Shown here: piece by piece, positions 32,501-43,840 of the stretch
Numbering within the stretch: the stretch's first letter is position 1
Layout of the letters: every line of letters begins with the position of its first letter
Assembly: GCA_037176725.1 (NCBI GenBank)
Contig: JAZBRS010000060.1
Span: 51,178,001 to 51,242,000, forward strand
Reading direction: 5' to 3'
Length of the DNA stretch: 64,000 nucleotides
Source of the DNA: Posidonia oceanica
Lineage: Eukaryota; Streptophyta; Magnoliopsida; Alismatales; Posidoniaceae
Made by a program: the position numbers and the translations under genes
The notes under the pieces: model-generated
Database searches by the model: none
What the model saw: only the letters and a program-made list of their open reading frames with translations
Told to the model about the DNA's origin: nothing

Positions 32501-34303
32501 GTAAAGGACGACCCTTAAAAAGTTGACATCAAGCTGCTTCATTATTTCTTCCTTGATCATGAGCAGCCATTGTGGTCGCCATCTTCTCAGTTTCTGCTTT
32601 ACTGGCTTGGCATCTGGCTTCAAGGGCAAGTTATGGACCACTATTTCGACATCCAGGCCGACCATGTCTTCATAAGTCCAGGCGAAGACATCCGCATACT
32701 CCCTCAGGAATGCGATGAACTCTATCCTGACTTGTGGTGATAGCAGGGCACTGATGCGAACTTCTTTGGTTTCTTCGGTCGTGCCGAGGTTAATAGTCTC
32801 TGTTTCTTCCTCAACATGCAGATTGGGGCCTTCTGGGTCGTCGTCATAGGGCCGGAACTCAGGCGAGGGGTCATCATCATTCTCATCTTCGCCTGTATTA
32901 TCCTCTTCTCCGTACGCAACAAGTTCCGAGAGAATCTCCTTTTCGAAAGTGGGGTTTGTCACATCGAAGGAGTGCAGGAGTTCTGCTTCTTGACCCTGGT
33001 GACGCCTCAGGATGGTCACGCCTACCCGAGTGTTTCTGAATCTTCGGTGTGCGACCTCTGCTCTGGCGGCTTCTGCTGTCTGCTCTGCTGCTGATGGCAC
33101 TGCTGCATGTTCTGCTGACACTACTGAAGGCCCTACTGACTCTGCGACTGATGCTGCTGATGACTTTGCCACTGAAACTTCTGACAACTCTGTCACCGAC
33201 TCTGCTCTTTGCTCTGTTACTGCTGCTGTGCGACTCGCTGGTGTCTCTTCTTCTGGATCTGCCAATGTACTTGTGGAAGGCATATGCTGTACAAGCCATC
33301 TGGACCCACCCTCGGCTTGAAAAGTAATGAGCTCATCGGGTCTGAGAGAGTCCGACATCATTGAACTTCCTTCTAGGACCATGATGGAGGTGGAGTCCTC
33401 TCGCAGAGGAGGATCCGTAACTACGGCTTTTCCTTTCCTTTCTGCAGCTTGGTGTTGTGCCAAGTCTTCTACTATGGATTCGAGCTGTTCCTGGTAAAGC
33501 AGCTCCAGATCCGACATCCATGAATCGACTTGGGCTTCTACCACCCCTTCTTCTTCATGATCTGGGGGCGAATCGACATAGTAGGCGCCGAGGGCCTGAG
33601 GCACTGGCTCGGCTGCAAGATGGATTGCTGTCCCTGATACTTGTATCTTCTGACTCACGGGCGCGCCTGATTGCGACTGTCCCGGCAAGGGAGACCCAGA
33701 TGGTCTAGTCAGAGGGATCGCAGATGGATAGGCTGCCAAAGTGACTGCTGCTGTTAGAGGATGGGCGGAGGTGCTCTCTTGAAGGCCCGAAGGCCGGGAG
33801 ACCGTGATGCTCAGCTGGTTCTCCGTGACTGATGATGATGATGGGAGCGCGGCCTCTGATGCCATAGGATCCGGCCATGAAAGTTGCCGGTCTGCGGCAA
33901 GGGGGAGTGTGACTGACTGAACTGGCTGTATTGCCTGTGATGCAGCCTCTGAAAAGGGCCGGGCTGTGCTGCTGACTGAACTCAACGACTGACCTTTCTG
34001 CGAAGGTGGTAGTTGCACCGATGCGACAAGGGTTGCATGCGGACTGACTGACTGTGCTTGAGCTGGTGCTGGTATTGCTGATATGGCTGCAGGAGAATCA
34101 GAGACTGCCAAATCTGCCAAGGGTTCTGCCAGGACTGCTGCCTTATGATCTATGGAAGGAGTGGCCCGACAAACCGACTGATGTGCTGTTGCATTGGGCT
34201 GGCTTTCACTGCAAGTCTGAACTGCCCCTGTTGTGCCCGACTGTTCCTCGTCCGAGTAATAGTCCTCAACGCAGACCCAGTCCTCCTCCGGTGGCGGAGG
34301 GCT
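29519..34303 (-). pseudogene. pol: E2 pol part: RT - dual RNase H - integrase with altered catalytic residue
   Basis: Open frame following the stop at 34304-34306; it has no ATG of its own near its start, so it is the downstream part of a broken polyprotein. It carries the Ser/Ala-rich linker, RT with YVDD, the degenerate first RNase H (YLSTTQHS, no first Asp), the archaeal-type RNase H (YFDGAV, NNEAEYEA, HGDAML, AYADALA) and integrase. The second Asp of the integrase DDE triad is Asn: codon AAT at 30170-30172, GAT in E1. That should abolish catalysis. The linker lacks a stretch of about 20 residues present in E1, in frame. Otherwise it is very close to E1. Confidence 0.9.
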
Positions 34304-37300
34304 TTAACACGGCTCCGACGGCACTCCGGCTTGAACTGTGCTTGAGTCCAGGATACCTGAGCTTGTAAAGTTGGCCAAGCTCCGAGGTATGACCAATCTC
34401 TGATTCTTTGCTTGCGGGCGCTTGCCTTTGTCGGAGTGAGGGTCGTAACCTAGACCCTCGTTGTCTCTTCGTTCTTCCGCCATGATCGGTTCAGCGATTC
34501 CTTGGCCATGTCGCCCGAGCGGTGTCCCTTTGACGTAGCCCCATCTGTGACAAACGTTCTCGACCATCCGAAAGGGGTTGTTGTGAACGGCCAAGGAGTT
34601 GACACGTTCAAGATCTGGCAAAAAGTTAACCGGCTCGCACCGATTAACGCGATACAAAGCGTTCGAGAGATCAGGGTCAAAGGGGACAGTCCGCGAAGAG
34701 ATAGAGGAAACCGCCTCGATCCGCTCCTTCTCAAAGTTCTCCGCCATGACAACGATGACATCGTCGCCTCGGCGGAACTTGATCATGCGATGGAGGGTCG
34801 AGGGGATAACCTGATGCTTGTGGAGCCAAGGGCGCCCAAGCAGAAAGTTGAAATTAGGTTCCAAGTCGACGACGTAGAATTCCACATCGAATGTGACCGG
34901 GCCAATGGTAAGAGGGATAACCAAAATCCCTAGAGCGTCATGGTGAGTGTTATCAAAAGCTGTCATTCCCTTTACAGCTGGAGTAATGTCCTCGGCCTTG
35001 AATCCAAGCTTGGTTGCTGTTCGCAAGGGACAGACGTTAAGGCCTGACCCATTATCGACCAGTGCAAGGGGAATGCGAAAGTTCTTGAATTGTACCGTGA
35101 CGAACAAGGGTTGATTGTGATTAATCCCCGCCGGAGGCAGCTCATCACTCGTGAAAGTGATGACCTGGGGCTCCGCGATCATTCCAACCATGCTTTCCAA
35201 GGCGGCGGGTTCTATGGCTTGGGACACACGGGCGGCTTGGAACACGCGGAGGAAGGCCTCGCGATGCTCGGCAGAAGTGTGTATCAGGTCCCAGATGGAT
35301 ATGTCGGCCTTAACTTTTTTGAGCTGGGATGTGATGTCGGCTTTAGGCTGGCATTTCTTGGTAGTAGGTGGTGCAGTTGTGGGGACAGGTTCAGCTATGG
35401 TGGATTCAAGAGGCTGGCCTGAAGGTAGTGGGGCTGTAGGCTGGGCTAAGGGCAATGGTATTGCAGGTTGTGGATGACTAGGTCTGGTTGCTGGTGCCGG
35501 AGGTCTGTAGACCCTCCCCGATCGCGTCACTTCCGCACACATCTCTGTGGCGTAGCTGTAGGGTACGCGAAGGGTATCCCGGGTTAGGTTAATAACCACG
35601 GGAGCGCGTGCGGCGAGCACGAGAGGGGTTACAGGCTGAGGAGGGCATGGGTAGGTGGGTAGTTGGGAAGGCAAACTAGGTGGGGACTGAGGTCTTGCTA
35701 GTAGGTGCACGGGAAGCTCTGGCTGAGGTCTGGCTAGGAGATGTATTGGGGCTTGGGCCCGGGAAAGCATGGCGGCTGGTGCAGGAGAACGCTCCGGCCT
35801 GGCGCGCGGTCGGATCATATGGACGCCCGACTCGGAACCGGCGATAGCTGCAAGATAGAGAGAGACTGGAAAGGGAGTAGAAATATCATGGATAAGCTCG
35901 GAAGGATCTACCACTGATGTGGGAGACCTAGAAGGAAACAAGGAGTGAATTCCTGAGGTCCCTGCGCCTCCTGAATAGGAGTGCTCCGGCAGGGGTCGGC
36001 GGACAATATTGGCTGGGGTGGATGCTGATGCAGGTGCATGAGATGGTGCAGAAGTGGATGCCTCGTGCGTGTCGATCACAATCGTTCCCGATTCGATCAA
36101 GTCCTGGATAGCATTCCGGAGAGTGAAACAACTATCAGTCGAATGCCCGACGCTTCGATGAAAGTCGCAGAAAAGGTTCGCCTTAAACCAATGCGGTAGT
36201 GGGTTTGGTGGCGGGCGAACCTCCGGAAATCGCAGGAGCGACGCAACCTTCGGGAGGACGGCACTGAGCGGTTCCACTAGTGGGGCGAACTTCCGCTTTT
36301 CCATGGGTGGCCGTCTCGGCCTCGGGAATTGTCCTTGCTGAACCGGTGCGGCAGGATAGACCGGTCGAGCGGTGGTAGTGATTTGTGGTGTAGGGTGTGC
36401 CCTAGGTGCAGGTGCATAATAGATCTGAGGAGGGGCAGGCCGGGACGCCAGACGGACGGGCGCAGCAGGGGAGTCGACGTATGCGACAACGGGCTTCGGC
36501 GGATCCTTCCTCTTGGGACGATTGTTGTTGAGGCTGCTGTTGTTGTTGATGGCGCTGCTGCTACTACCGTCGTTGCTGGCGAGGGCCTGCCTGGCAAGCA
36601 CAGAGAGTGCGGGGAAGTTGCCACTCCGCAACGAACTCTCTACGCGAGTGCCAGCTCGGATCAAAGCAGTGAAGGTCGTGACGGGTTGGATGCTAAGCAG
36701 AGCTCCAGTAGACGGCTGTGCCCCTTTTATGATGATCTCGATAGACTCCTCGTCGGAGGGCCTATCTCGAACTTGCGAGGCAAGGGCACGCCAGCGGCCG
36801 ACGTACTCCCCGAACGGCTCGCCCGGATTCTGCTTGGTTGCGATCAAGTCCGCGTGCTTTGGGACCAGATCGAGGTTGAAGGAATACTGTTCCAAGAACG
36901 CCTGGCTTAGGTCGTTCCAAGTCTTGATCGTAGCCATGTCAAGCGAAGTGAACCACTTGAGGGCCGGACCAGACAAACTCTTCTGGAACAGGCGGATCAG
37001 CAACCTCTCGTCCGCCTGGAGTTGGGCGAGATCACCGCAGTACGCCTTCAGATGGGCTATGGGGCAGCCCCTACCATCATACTTCTCGAAGTCCGGTATT
37101 TTGAACTTCGGGGGGAGTACCGCCTCTGGGAAACAGCAGAGGTCTCGGAACTGGTAGGCCTGGTGGTCCGTGCCCTGCACTAGACGCAGTGCTTTCTCCA
37201 GAACATCCATCCTGTTGTTGATGGGGTCTGGAATAGCTGCTACAGGTGATGGGGCAGCGGGGGCGGGGACCACGTATGCCGAATGGGTCGCACCGAGGTG

Positions 37301-37543
37301 CTCCTCCGGATCCACCATCACATCGCCTGGTGACGCAAGGTGATGGCCGGCATACCCGTGCTGTGGTGGAGTGCAAGGAGGGATGCATGTGGAATTCTGA
37401 GCCTGATGCAAAGGGGGAGGATAAACGGTATGCTGTGCGGTGGGTGCAGGATGCTGGAGCATCAGCGGCCGTACCGGGGCGATGCCGGGGGACGGGCCTG
37501 CGAGATACTGTGCTCCCACCAGTCCGAATGACTGGCCACCAGG
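34304..37543 (-). pseudogene. gag: E2 gag-protease, 5'-truncated, ending in a nonsense codon
   Basis: Begins at GGQSFGLVGAQ, so about the first 208 gag codons are missing. It then has the whole Gag domain (PDFEKYDG... ), the CX2HX4HX4C knuckle and the DNGS protease, and ends at a TAA (34304-34306) just after SEPC. E1 has CAA there, so one C-to-T change made the stop. At the place where E1 has TAG in gag, E2 has CAA. Its upstream frame runs on without a stop into the LTR array, giving an apparent 1190-codon ORF, but there is no ATG before the gag part. Confidence 0.9.
37537..37543 (-). other. Deletion junction with 7-bp microhomology joining LTR array to gag
   Basis: On the minus strand the LTR array reads GCCCTGGTG and the gag reads ACCTGGTGG; the shared CCTGGTG sits at the join. 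In E1 these two copies are at 1404-1410 and 4219-4225, so about 2815 bp were lost: the LTR end, PBS, leader and gag start. Confidence 0.85.
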
Positions 37544-39138
37544 GCACGCAAGACGAGACGAGAAAACGAAAGGGTACGCAAAACGGTGCGGGGAAACATG
37601 ACTGCGCGCAAAACGAGGCAAGAAAACATGAAGACACGCGAAACGGAGCGGAAAAGCAAGACTGCGCGCAAAACGAGGCGAAGAAACTAAAGGGCACGCG
37701 AAACGGAGCGAGAAAACATGAAAACACGCAAAACGAGGCAAACAACTAAAAGGCGCGCAAAACAGAGCGAGAAAAACAAGAAAACACGCAAAACGGGCGA
37801 GAAAACTAAAAGGCACGCAAAACGGTGCAAGACAGAGAAGTGGCGCGCAAAACGGGGCGAGAAAACAAGAAAACACGCGAAACGAGGCAAAAAACTAAAA
37901 GGCACGCAAAACGGTGCAAGGCAGAGAAGTGGTGCGCAAAACGGAGCGAGAAAGCAAGAAAACACGCAAAACGAGGCAAAAAACTAAAAGGCATGCAAAA
38001 CGGAGAGAGAAAAACAAGAAAACACGCAAAACGGGGCTGGAAAACTAAAAGGCACGCAAAGCGGTGCAAGACAGAGGAGTGGCGCGCGAAACGGAGCGAG
38101 AAAGCAAGAAAACACGCAAAACGAGGCAAAAAACTAAAAGGCACGCAAAACGGTGCAAGGCAGAGAAGTGGCGCGCAAAACGGGGCGAGAAAACAAGAAA
38201 ACACGCGAAACGAGGCAAAAAACTAAAAGGCACGCAAAACGGTGCAAGGCAGAGAAGTGGCGCGCAAAACGGGGCGAGAAAACAAGAAAACACGCGAAAC
38301 GAGGCAAAAAACTAAAAGGCACGCAAAACGGTGCAAGGCAGAGAAGTGGCGCGCAAAACGGAGCGAGAAAGCAAGAAAACACGCGAAGCGAGGCAAAAAA
38401 CTAAAAGGCACGCAAAACGGTGCAAGGCAGAGAAGTGGTGCGCGAAACGGAGCGAGAAAGCAAGAAAATACGCAAAACGAGGCAAAAAACTAAAAGGCAC
38501 GCAAAACGGTGCAAGGCAGAGAAGTGGCGCGCAAAACGGAGCGAGAAAACAAGAAAACACGCAGAACGAGGCAAAAAACTAAAAGGCACGCAAAACGGTG
38601 CAAGGCAGAGAAGTGGCACGCGAAACGGAGCGAGAAAACGAGAAAACACGCAAAACGAGGCAAAAAACTAAAAGGCACGCAAAACGGTGCAAGGCAGAGA
38701 AGTGGCACGCGAAACGGAGCGAGAAAACAAGAAAACACGCAAAACGAGGCAAAAAACTAAAAGGCACGCAAAACGGTGCAAGGCAGAGAAGTGGCGCGCG
38801 AAACGGTGCGAGAAAGCAAGAAAACACGCAAAACGAGGCAAAAAACTAAAAGGCACGCAAAACGGTGCAAGGCAGAGAAGTGGCGCGCGAAACGGAGCGA
38901 GAAAGCAAGAAAACACGCAAAACGAGGCAAAAAACTAAAAGGCACGCAAAACGGTGCAAGGCAGAGAAGTGGCGCGCGAAACGGAGCGAGAAAACAAGAA
39001 AACACGCAAAACGAGGCAAAAAACTAAAAGGCACCCAAAACGGTGCAAGGCAGAGAAGTGGCGCGCAAAACGGAGCGAGAAAACAAGAAAACACGCAAAA
39101 CGAGGCAAAAAAACTAAAAGGCACGCAAAACGGTGCAA
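37544..39138 (-). repeat. E2 LTR array: about 16 near-identical 89-bp units plus diverged copies
   Basis: From about 37730 to 39138 the sequence repeats with an exact 89-base period. Each unit is three subunits of 30, 29 and 30 bases starting TTTTGCG. Reading frames are open for 80-odd codons on both strands, shifting frame every unit because 89 is not a multiple of three, so they are not genes. E1 has only about 675 bp of this array. Confidence 0.9.
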
Positions 39139-42100
39139 ATGGCATGCAAGATGAATGCAGTGCAGAGGTTCAGGAGGACATACCTGGAGGTCCGGGAGCC
39201 TGATCGGAGATCTGCTTGGTCCATGCTGAAGAGCGCTTCGCTGCGGTCGCCTGGGCAGCTTACTTGAGGAGATCCGACGGTCGGATTGAAAGATATCGCG
39301 GCTCCGGAGCAGAGGGGCCAGAACAGAAGAGGAGAACAGATCTAAGTGTTCAGGAGGTCCTAGGGGTGTGCTGAAGGTCCTCCCAAGTGAAGGGGAGTTA
39401 GAAGTGCTTGGTGTATGCAAAGGGGAGCTTAAATGCAAGATTAAGATGGATGCGGAATGCATGCAAAGCCAGAAAAGATAAGGAAAAGCCATTTGGAAAG
39501 AACGGGGGTTTAAAAGTATTTTTTGAAAAAGGAAGGGGCTAAAATGCAAATTTTCCAGAAAACAGGGGTTCTAGGGAGTCCGGGAATGCAAATGGAGGGT
39601 TTACATGCAATTTTTGCAAACATGGGAGCTAAAATGCAACTTAGGGGCAAAACAGTCTTTTCTACATGGTTTTTTGAAAGATGCGAGGCTCTATGTGTGA
39701 TTTTCAAATCATGCAGGGGTCAAATATGCAATTTTGTATGCAAAACATGCTCTGAAAAATAGATTACAGGACTGCAATGTGATTTTTTAAAAAGATCAGG
39801 GTCAAAAATGCAATGTAATAAGCTAAAAATGCATGCAAGAGTTACTGTCCATTTAAAATGGACCTATATGCAAAAATGAAAAAACGGAGGGGCAAAAGTG
39901 CAATGCATCAACCAAAAAATAAAATCAGAACCTAAGTTGCTACAGTGTACTGGATCTAAGTGCAAAAATAAAGACATACAGGGACCTAGGATGCAATGCA
40001 GTATGGTAAAATGCATGCAAATGAATGAACTGATTTAAAACAGGACCTGAGTGTAATAATGGAAAATAGGGGGGCTAAAGCATAAAACATTACAACTGAA
40101 ACACACAGTAACTGGATCTAAATGCAAATACTGAGAAACAGGGATAAAATGTGCAATTTAGCATGGTATTAAATCAGAAACTAAGCAATTTAAATGAACA
40201 GAGGACTAAAACGCAAAAATGAAATAACTTAAACCAGACATGCAATATTTGCATCTAAACTATATAAATCAGAAAATAAATGAACAGTAGGTCGCCGGCG
40301 GTCGACGAACACTGTAGCAGATCGCCGGTAGTGCTCGTGACCGCCGACAGGGGAGGTTGGAGAGGCGCAGACCGGCGGAGCTTGGTGCCGGCGGTCGTCC
40401 GGAGCTCTGGGAAGTATCCGGAGCTCGCTCTGCTAGCCGGAGCGTCGTGGAGATCAGGGGATCGGCGCCGGAGAAGAAAGGGAGACCGGCGAGACGCGGG
40501 CGGCGCTGGAGGCCTGGAAACTTGGTTCTGGTTGGCGGAGAAGCAGGAGGAGGAGGAGAGAGAGCAGGGGAGGGTGAGGAGTACCTGCGGCTGTGTCCGG
40601 TGCGTCCTCCCGACCTCAGCAGTGCCGGAGACGGCCGGCGGACGTCGTCTGGTCGCTGCGGACGTCCTCGGTGGCGCGCGACGGTTGGAACGTCTTCAGG
40701 ACGTTGCCCCGGTGCTTCTGGATTGATCAGGCGGAAGCTCTGCAGCTTGACAGGCGATCCGGCGGTTGTGGGTCGACTGCGAGCTGCCGGAGGTGAGCGG
40801 GGCGGTGTGTTGCTCTCAGGATCGAGCGGGGGCTTCGAGGAGGTAGCTGGAGGTTCGGTGGATGGTTCTGGATGGTCAAAACGATCTTCTGGAGGCCGTG
40901 GGAAGGGTTTGGCAGCTGGTCCGATTTCTGACCAATGGTCGATGCAGGTGTTTGTAGCGGGGTTCTCGGTCTGTGGTGGGAGAGAGGGCTGAAGGTCGGG
41001 GGCTTCTGGAAGGTGGTTGTCCGGCGAGTAACGGGGCGGAGTTTGGGAGGATACGGTGGACTGTGGCAGTAGGAATTTCAGAAGGGGAGGGCGGTGGTTT
41101 CCGGTTGGATTTCAGGCGTTTGGGGGTGAAATGTGGGTTCGATTCTCTGTGGGAAGGAAGGGAGGAATTGCAGGAGTCTTGGGTGAGATTGGGGAGTGGG
41201 TTCTGGGCTGTTCTTGGGGTGTTTCGGGCTCTGGTTCGCTGTGGAAAGACGGGCGGAAGGTCCGGCGTTTCTGGGTGGTTTTCTCAGGAAGAAAGGTGCT
41301 CTCTCCCTCTGGGAATTCGCTGGAATCCTCTGTCTCTCTTCCGGGATGCTCTCGCTTGGTTTTTCTCCTCCCTTTCCCCCCTGTTTTTTCACCTTGATTT
41401 CCCTCCTTCCTCCCCTTGATCTGACAACTCCCTTCCTCGCTTTTGCAGGCCTGCCGCATTGAATGCTCCGGCGTGGCGATGGCAGGAGGCACGGACGGAG
41501 TTCGGCGCGTGCCTGGAGATGGCAGGAGGGCAGCATGGCAGGCGGGCAGAGGCGCAGGCCAGCGGGTACTGTTGCTCTGCAACGCGGGAGGAGGTGAGGA
41601 AGACGGAGGCGCTGTAGCAGCGGGCCGCGGGCCGAAGTTTTGAAAAAATGGTGACCGGGCTGATAAGCCCAGTAAGGAAGAAAAGGGAAATAAAAAAGAA
41701 GGAAGAAAGAAAGATGGAAAGAAAAAATAGGAGAAAATAAGATAAAAATAAATAAAAATATGGGATGACTTGGGTTGTAGGTTAGGTGTATATCTGGATT
41801 TTTTAATGACCGTTTTTAGGTTAATTAGTGTGTTTTAGGCTTGATTAGGGTTTTAGGGTTTTCTTTTATTGTTAATTCATTTTCCACTTGATTAAGTGTT
41901 GGTTAAATTCTTTTAAATTGTTTTTAAAATTGTGTTTTCTTGTTAAGTATTTTAGGATGTTAATTAGGATTTTTAGGATTTATTTTCATATTATTTTGAG
42001 TGGGTTTTGGGGCTTTTAGTTCTAGCCTTTTATGTTTTCCCTTTTTAAGTCTCTTGACCTAGGTTTTTTTGATTTTTATTTGTTAATTCTTCTTGATGTT

Positions 42101-43223
42101 TTTTAGTTGGATTTTTCTGGTTTGATTAAGTGTTTTAAGTCTTTTAACTGTATTTTCTTTTCCTTTTTTAATTAAGTTCCTATGTTGTTTCTTTCTTATG
42201 TTTATTAGGTTAAGTTTTTTGTTCTCTTTAATTACTTGTTTTATTGTTTGACTTTTAACTCTTCTCTTTAGGGTTTGTTTTTTAATTCTTTTAGTGGGGT
42301 TTTCATTCTTGGTAGGTTCTGATTCTATTTCAGTTTTTTAGTTAATTTTACGGTATTTTGTTTTAGTTTGTTTTGCATTTTTTAGTTTGCATGCTTGATT
42401 TTCTTTTTAGCTTGATTTAGTTAAGTTTGGGTTTTTAATTATTTATTTAATGTTTTTAATTGCTTTTTCTTGGGATTCTGATTTGTTGCTTTTAGGTCTT
42501 GGGGTTTTACAGATTTTTAAGGATTTTTGAGGTTTTTTGCAAAGGAAAGAAGAGGAAAAGAAAAAGAAGAAGAAAAAAGGAAAAAAGGGAATAAAAGGGA
42601 AAGAGGTAGGTTTGAGGGAAAAGATTTTTTAAAATTCAAGGAAGATGGTAAAAATAAAATAAAAATAGGAATAAGATAGAGAAGGGATAGGAGTACAAAG
42701 GGGGCCCGCTGCCAAGCCAGAAGGAGGGCGAGAAGGGGATGAAAAGAGAGACGATAATCAGGAGAGAGAGAGGAGAGAGAAAACGATAATCCCGGAGAGA
42801 GAAAACGATAATTCCAGCGAAAAGGGGTCTTAAAGGTCTCCGAAAGGGGTGAAATATGGCTGGTGGGGGGTTTAGGATTTCTAGTTCTGGTCCCGGAGTT
42901 TTGGTTTGGTTCTGAGGAAGTTTTGGAGGGGTTTTGAGGCGTTGAAAAAGGGTAGTTTTGCTTAAGTTTCCTAGGGTTTTTGGGAGGGGTCTGGTTTGAG
43001 ATTTTGCAGGCTTTTTGGTGGGTTTACTAAGTCATCAGGGGTGAGTGTTCCTATGGATTTTGGTGGGTTTTCAGGTTCGGGAAAGGGGGGTAAGCTCAGG
43101 TCGAGTTTGGGCTTGTTTTGAGGGGAAAGAAGGAGAGGAAGGTGTAGGTTTGGGTCTGGGTTCGGGTCCAGCAGCCACCGGAAGGCTCCAAACGATCCAG
43201 CCTGTCAAAATGGGGTGTCTACA

Positions 43224-43228
43224 GCTGG
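43224..43228. other. Expected E2 target site, GCTGG
   Basis: The bases next to the E2 LTR end, within E3 protease codons. The duplicate should lie left of the window. Confidence 0.5.
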
Positions 43229-43840
43229 CGTGATATCCTCGGCTTTGAATCCGAGCTTGGTTGCTGTACGCAAGGGGCAGACATTAAGGCCTGACCCGTT
43301 ATCAACCAGTGTTAGGGGAATGCGGAAGTTTTTGAACTGCACCGTGACGAATAGGGGCTGGTTGTGATTAATCCCTGCCGGAGGCAGCTCATCACTCGTG
43401 AAAGAGATGACCTGGGGCTCCGCGATTAACCCGACCATGCTCTCCAAGGCAGAAGGCTCAATGGACTGGGACACACGAGCAGCCTGGAACACGCGAAGGA
43501 AAGCCTCGCGGTGCTCGGCAGAAGTGTGGATCAAATCCCAGATGGAGATGTCGGCTTTAACCTTCTTAAGCTGGGAAGTTAGGTCCGCTTTAGGTTGGCT
43601 TCTCCTAGCAGCTGGAGGGGTGATTCTAGTAGGTTCTAAAGGGGTAGTAGCAGGAAGTTGGGTTACTACAGGCTGGCTAGGGATTTGGCTAACTACAGGC
43701 TGATCCGGGGTTGGATCTGCTAAGGGTTGGCCCGAGGGTGGGGATATAACAGGTCTAGGGGGAGTTGGCCTAGTTGCCGGTGCTGAGGGCCTATAAACCC
43801 TCCCCGATCGCGTTACTTCCGCGCACATTTCTGTGGCGAG
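43224..43840 (-). pseudogene. pol: E3 gag end and protease start, cut by E2
   Basis: Frame with MCAEVTRSGRVYRP, the Pro-rich region, QPLFVTVQFKNFRI and the protease site LVDNGSGLNV, ending at EDITPA where E2 begins. The last apparent codons (VDTPF and stop) come from the E2 LTR. It is out of frame with the preceding gag part because of a one-base deletion near 43838-43841. Confidence 0.85.

Larger units (their letters stand above)
23150..43223 (-). mobile_element. E2: sister Ogre/Tat-type element, inverted, split by E1 and internally deleted
   Basis: Minus-strand element with the same internal plan as E1: 5' LTR (right), gag-pro, pol, ORF3, arrays, PPT, 3' LTR (left). Its two LTRs align at offset 18760 over 1314 bp with no indel and about 9 substitutions. 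The rest of its 3' LTR is missing here because E1 inserted in it. Part of the 5' LTR, the PBS, the leader and the gag start were lost by deletion at 37537-37543. Its right end lies inside the E3 protease gene. Confidence 0.92.
37537..43223 (-). repeat. E2 5' LTR, lacking its 3' end
   Basis: On the minus strand it starts TGTAGACACCCC at 43223 and passes through the AT-rich zone (41640-43000), a GC-rich zone (about 40270-41640), the TTGCATTTT-motif zone (39450-40250) and a long 89-bp array, where the deletion ends it. The ORFs of 100-210 codons in the GC-rich zone overlap on both strands and look fortuitous. A TATATAG-type motif lies at about 40258-40266 (minus), just downstream of the GC-rich zone, as in E1. 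Confidence 0.9.

Noticed and set aside
34304..37876. A 1190-codon ORF joining LTR repeats to gag-protease as a novel fusion protein
   Set aside because: The frame begins at a non-ATG codon within the array and has no ATG until well inside gag. The join is a deletion junction; only the gag-protease part is real.
37544..39138. Many overlapping 80-130 codon ORFs on both strands (Phe/Cys/Arg-rich or Lys/Arg-rich)
   Set aside because: They repeat every 89 bases in shifting frames and arise from a stop-poor tandem repeat.
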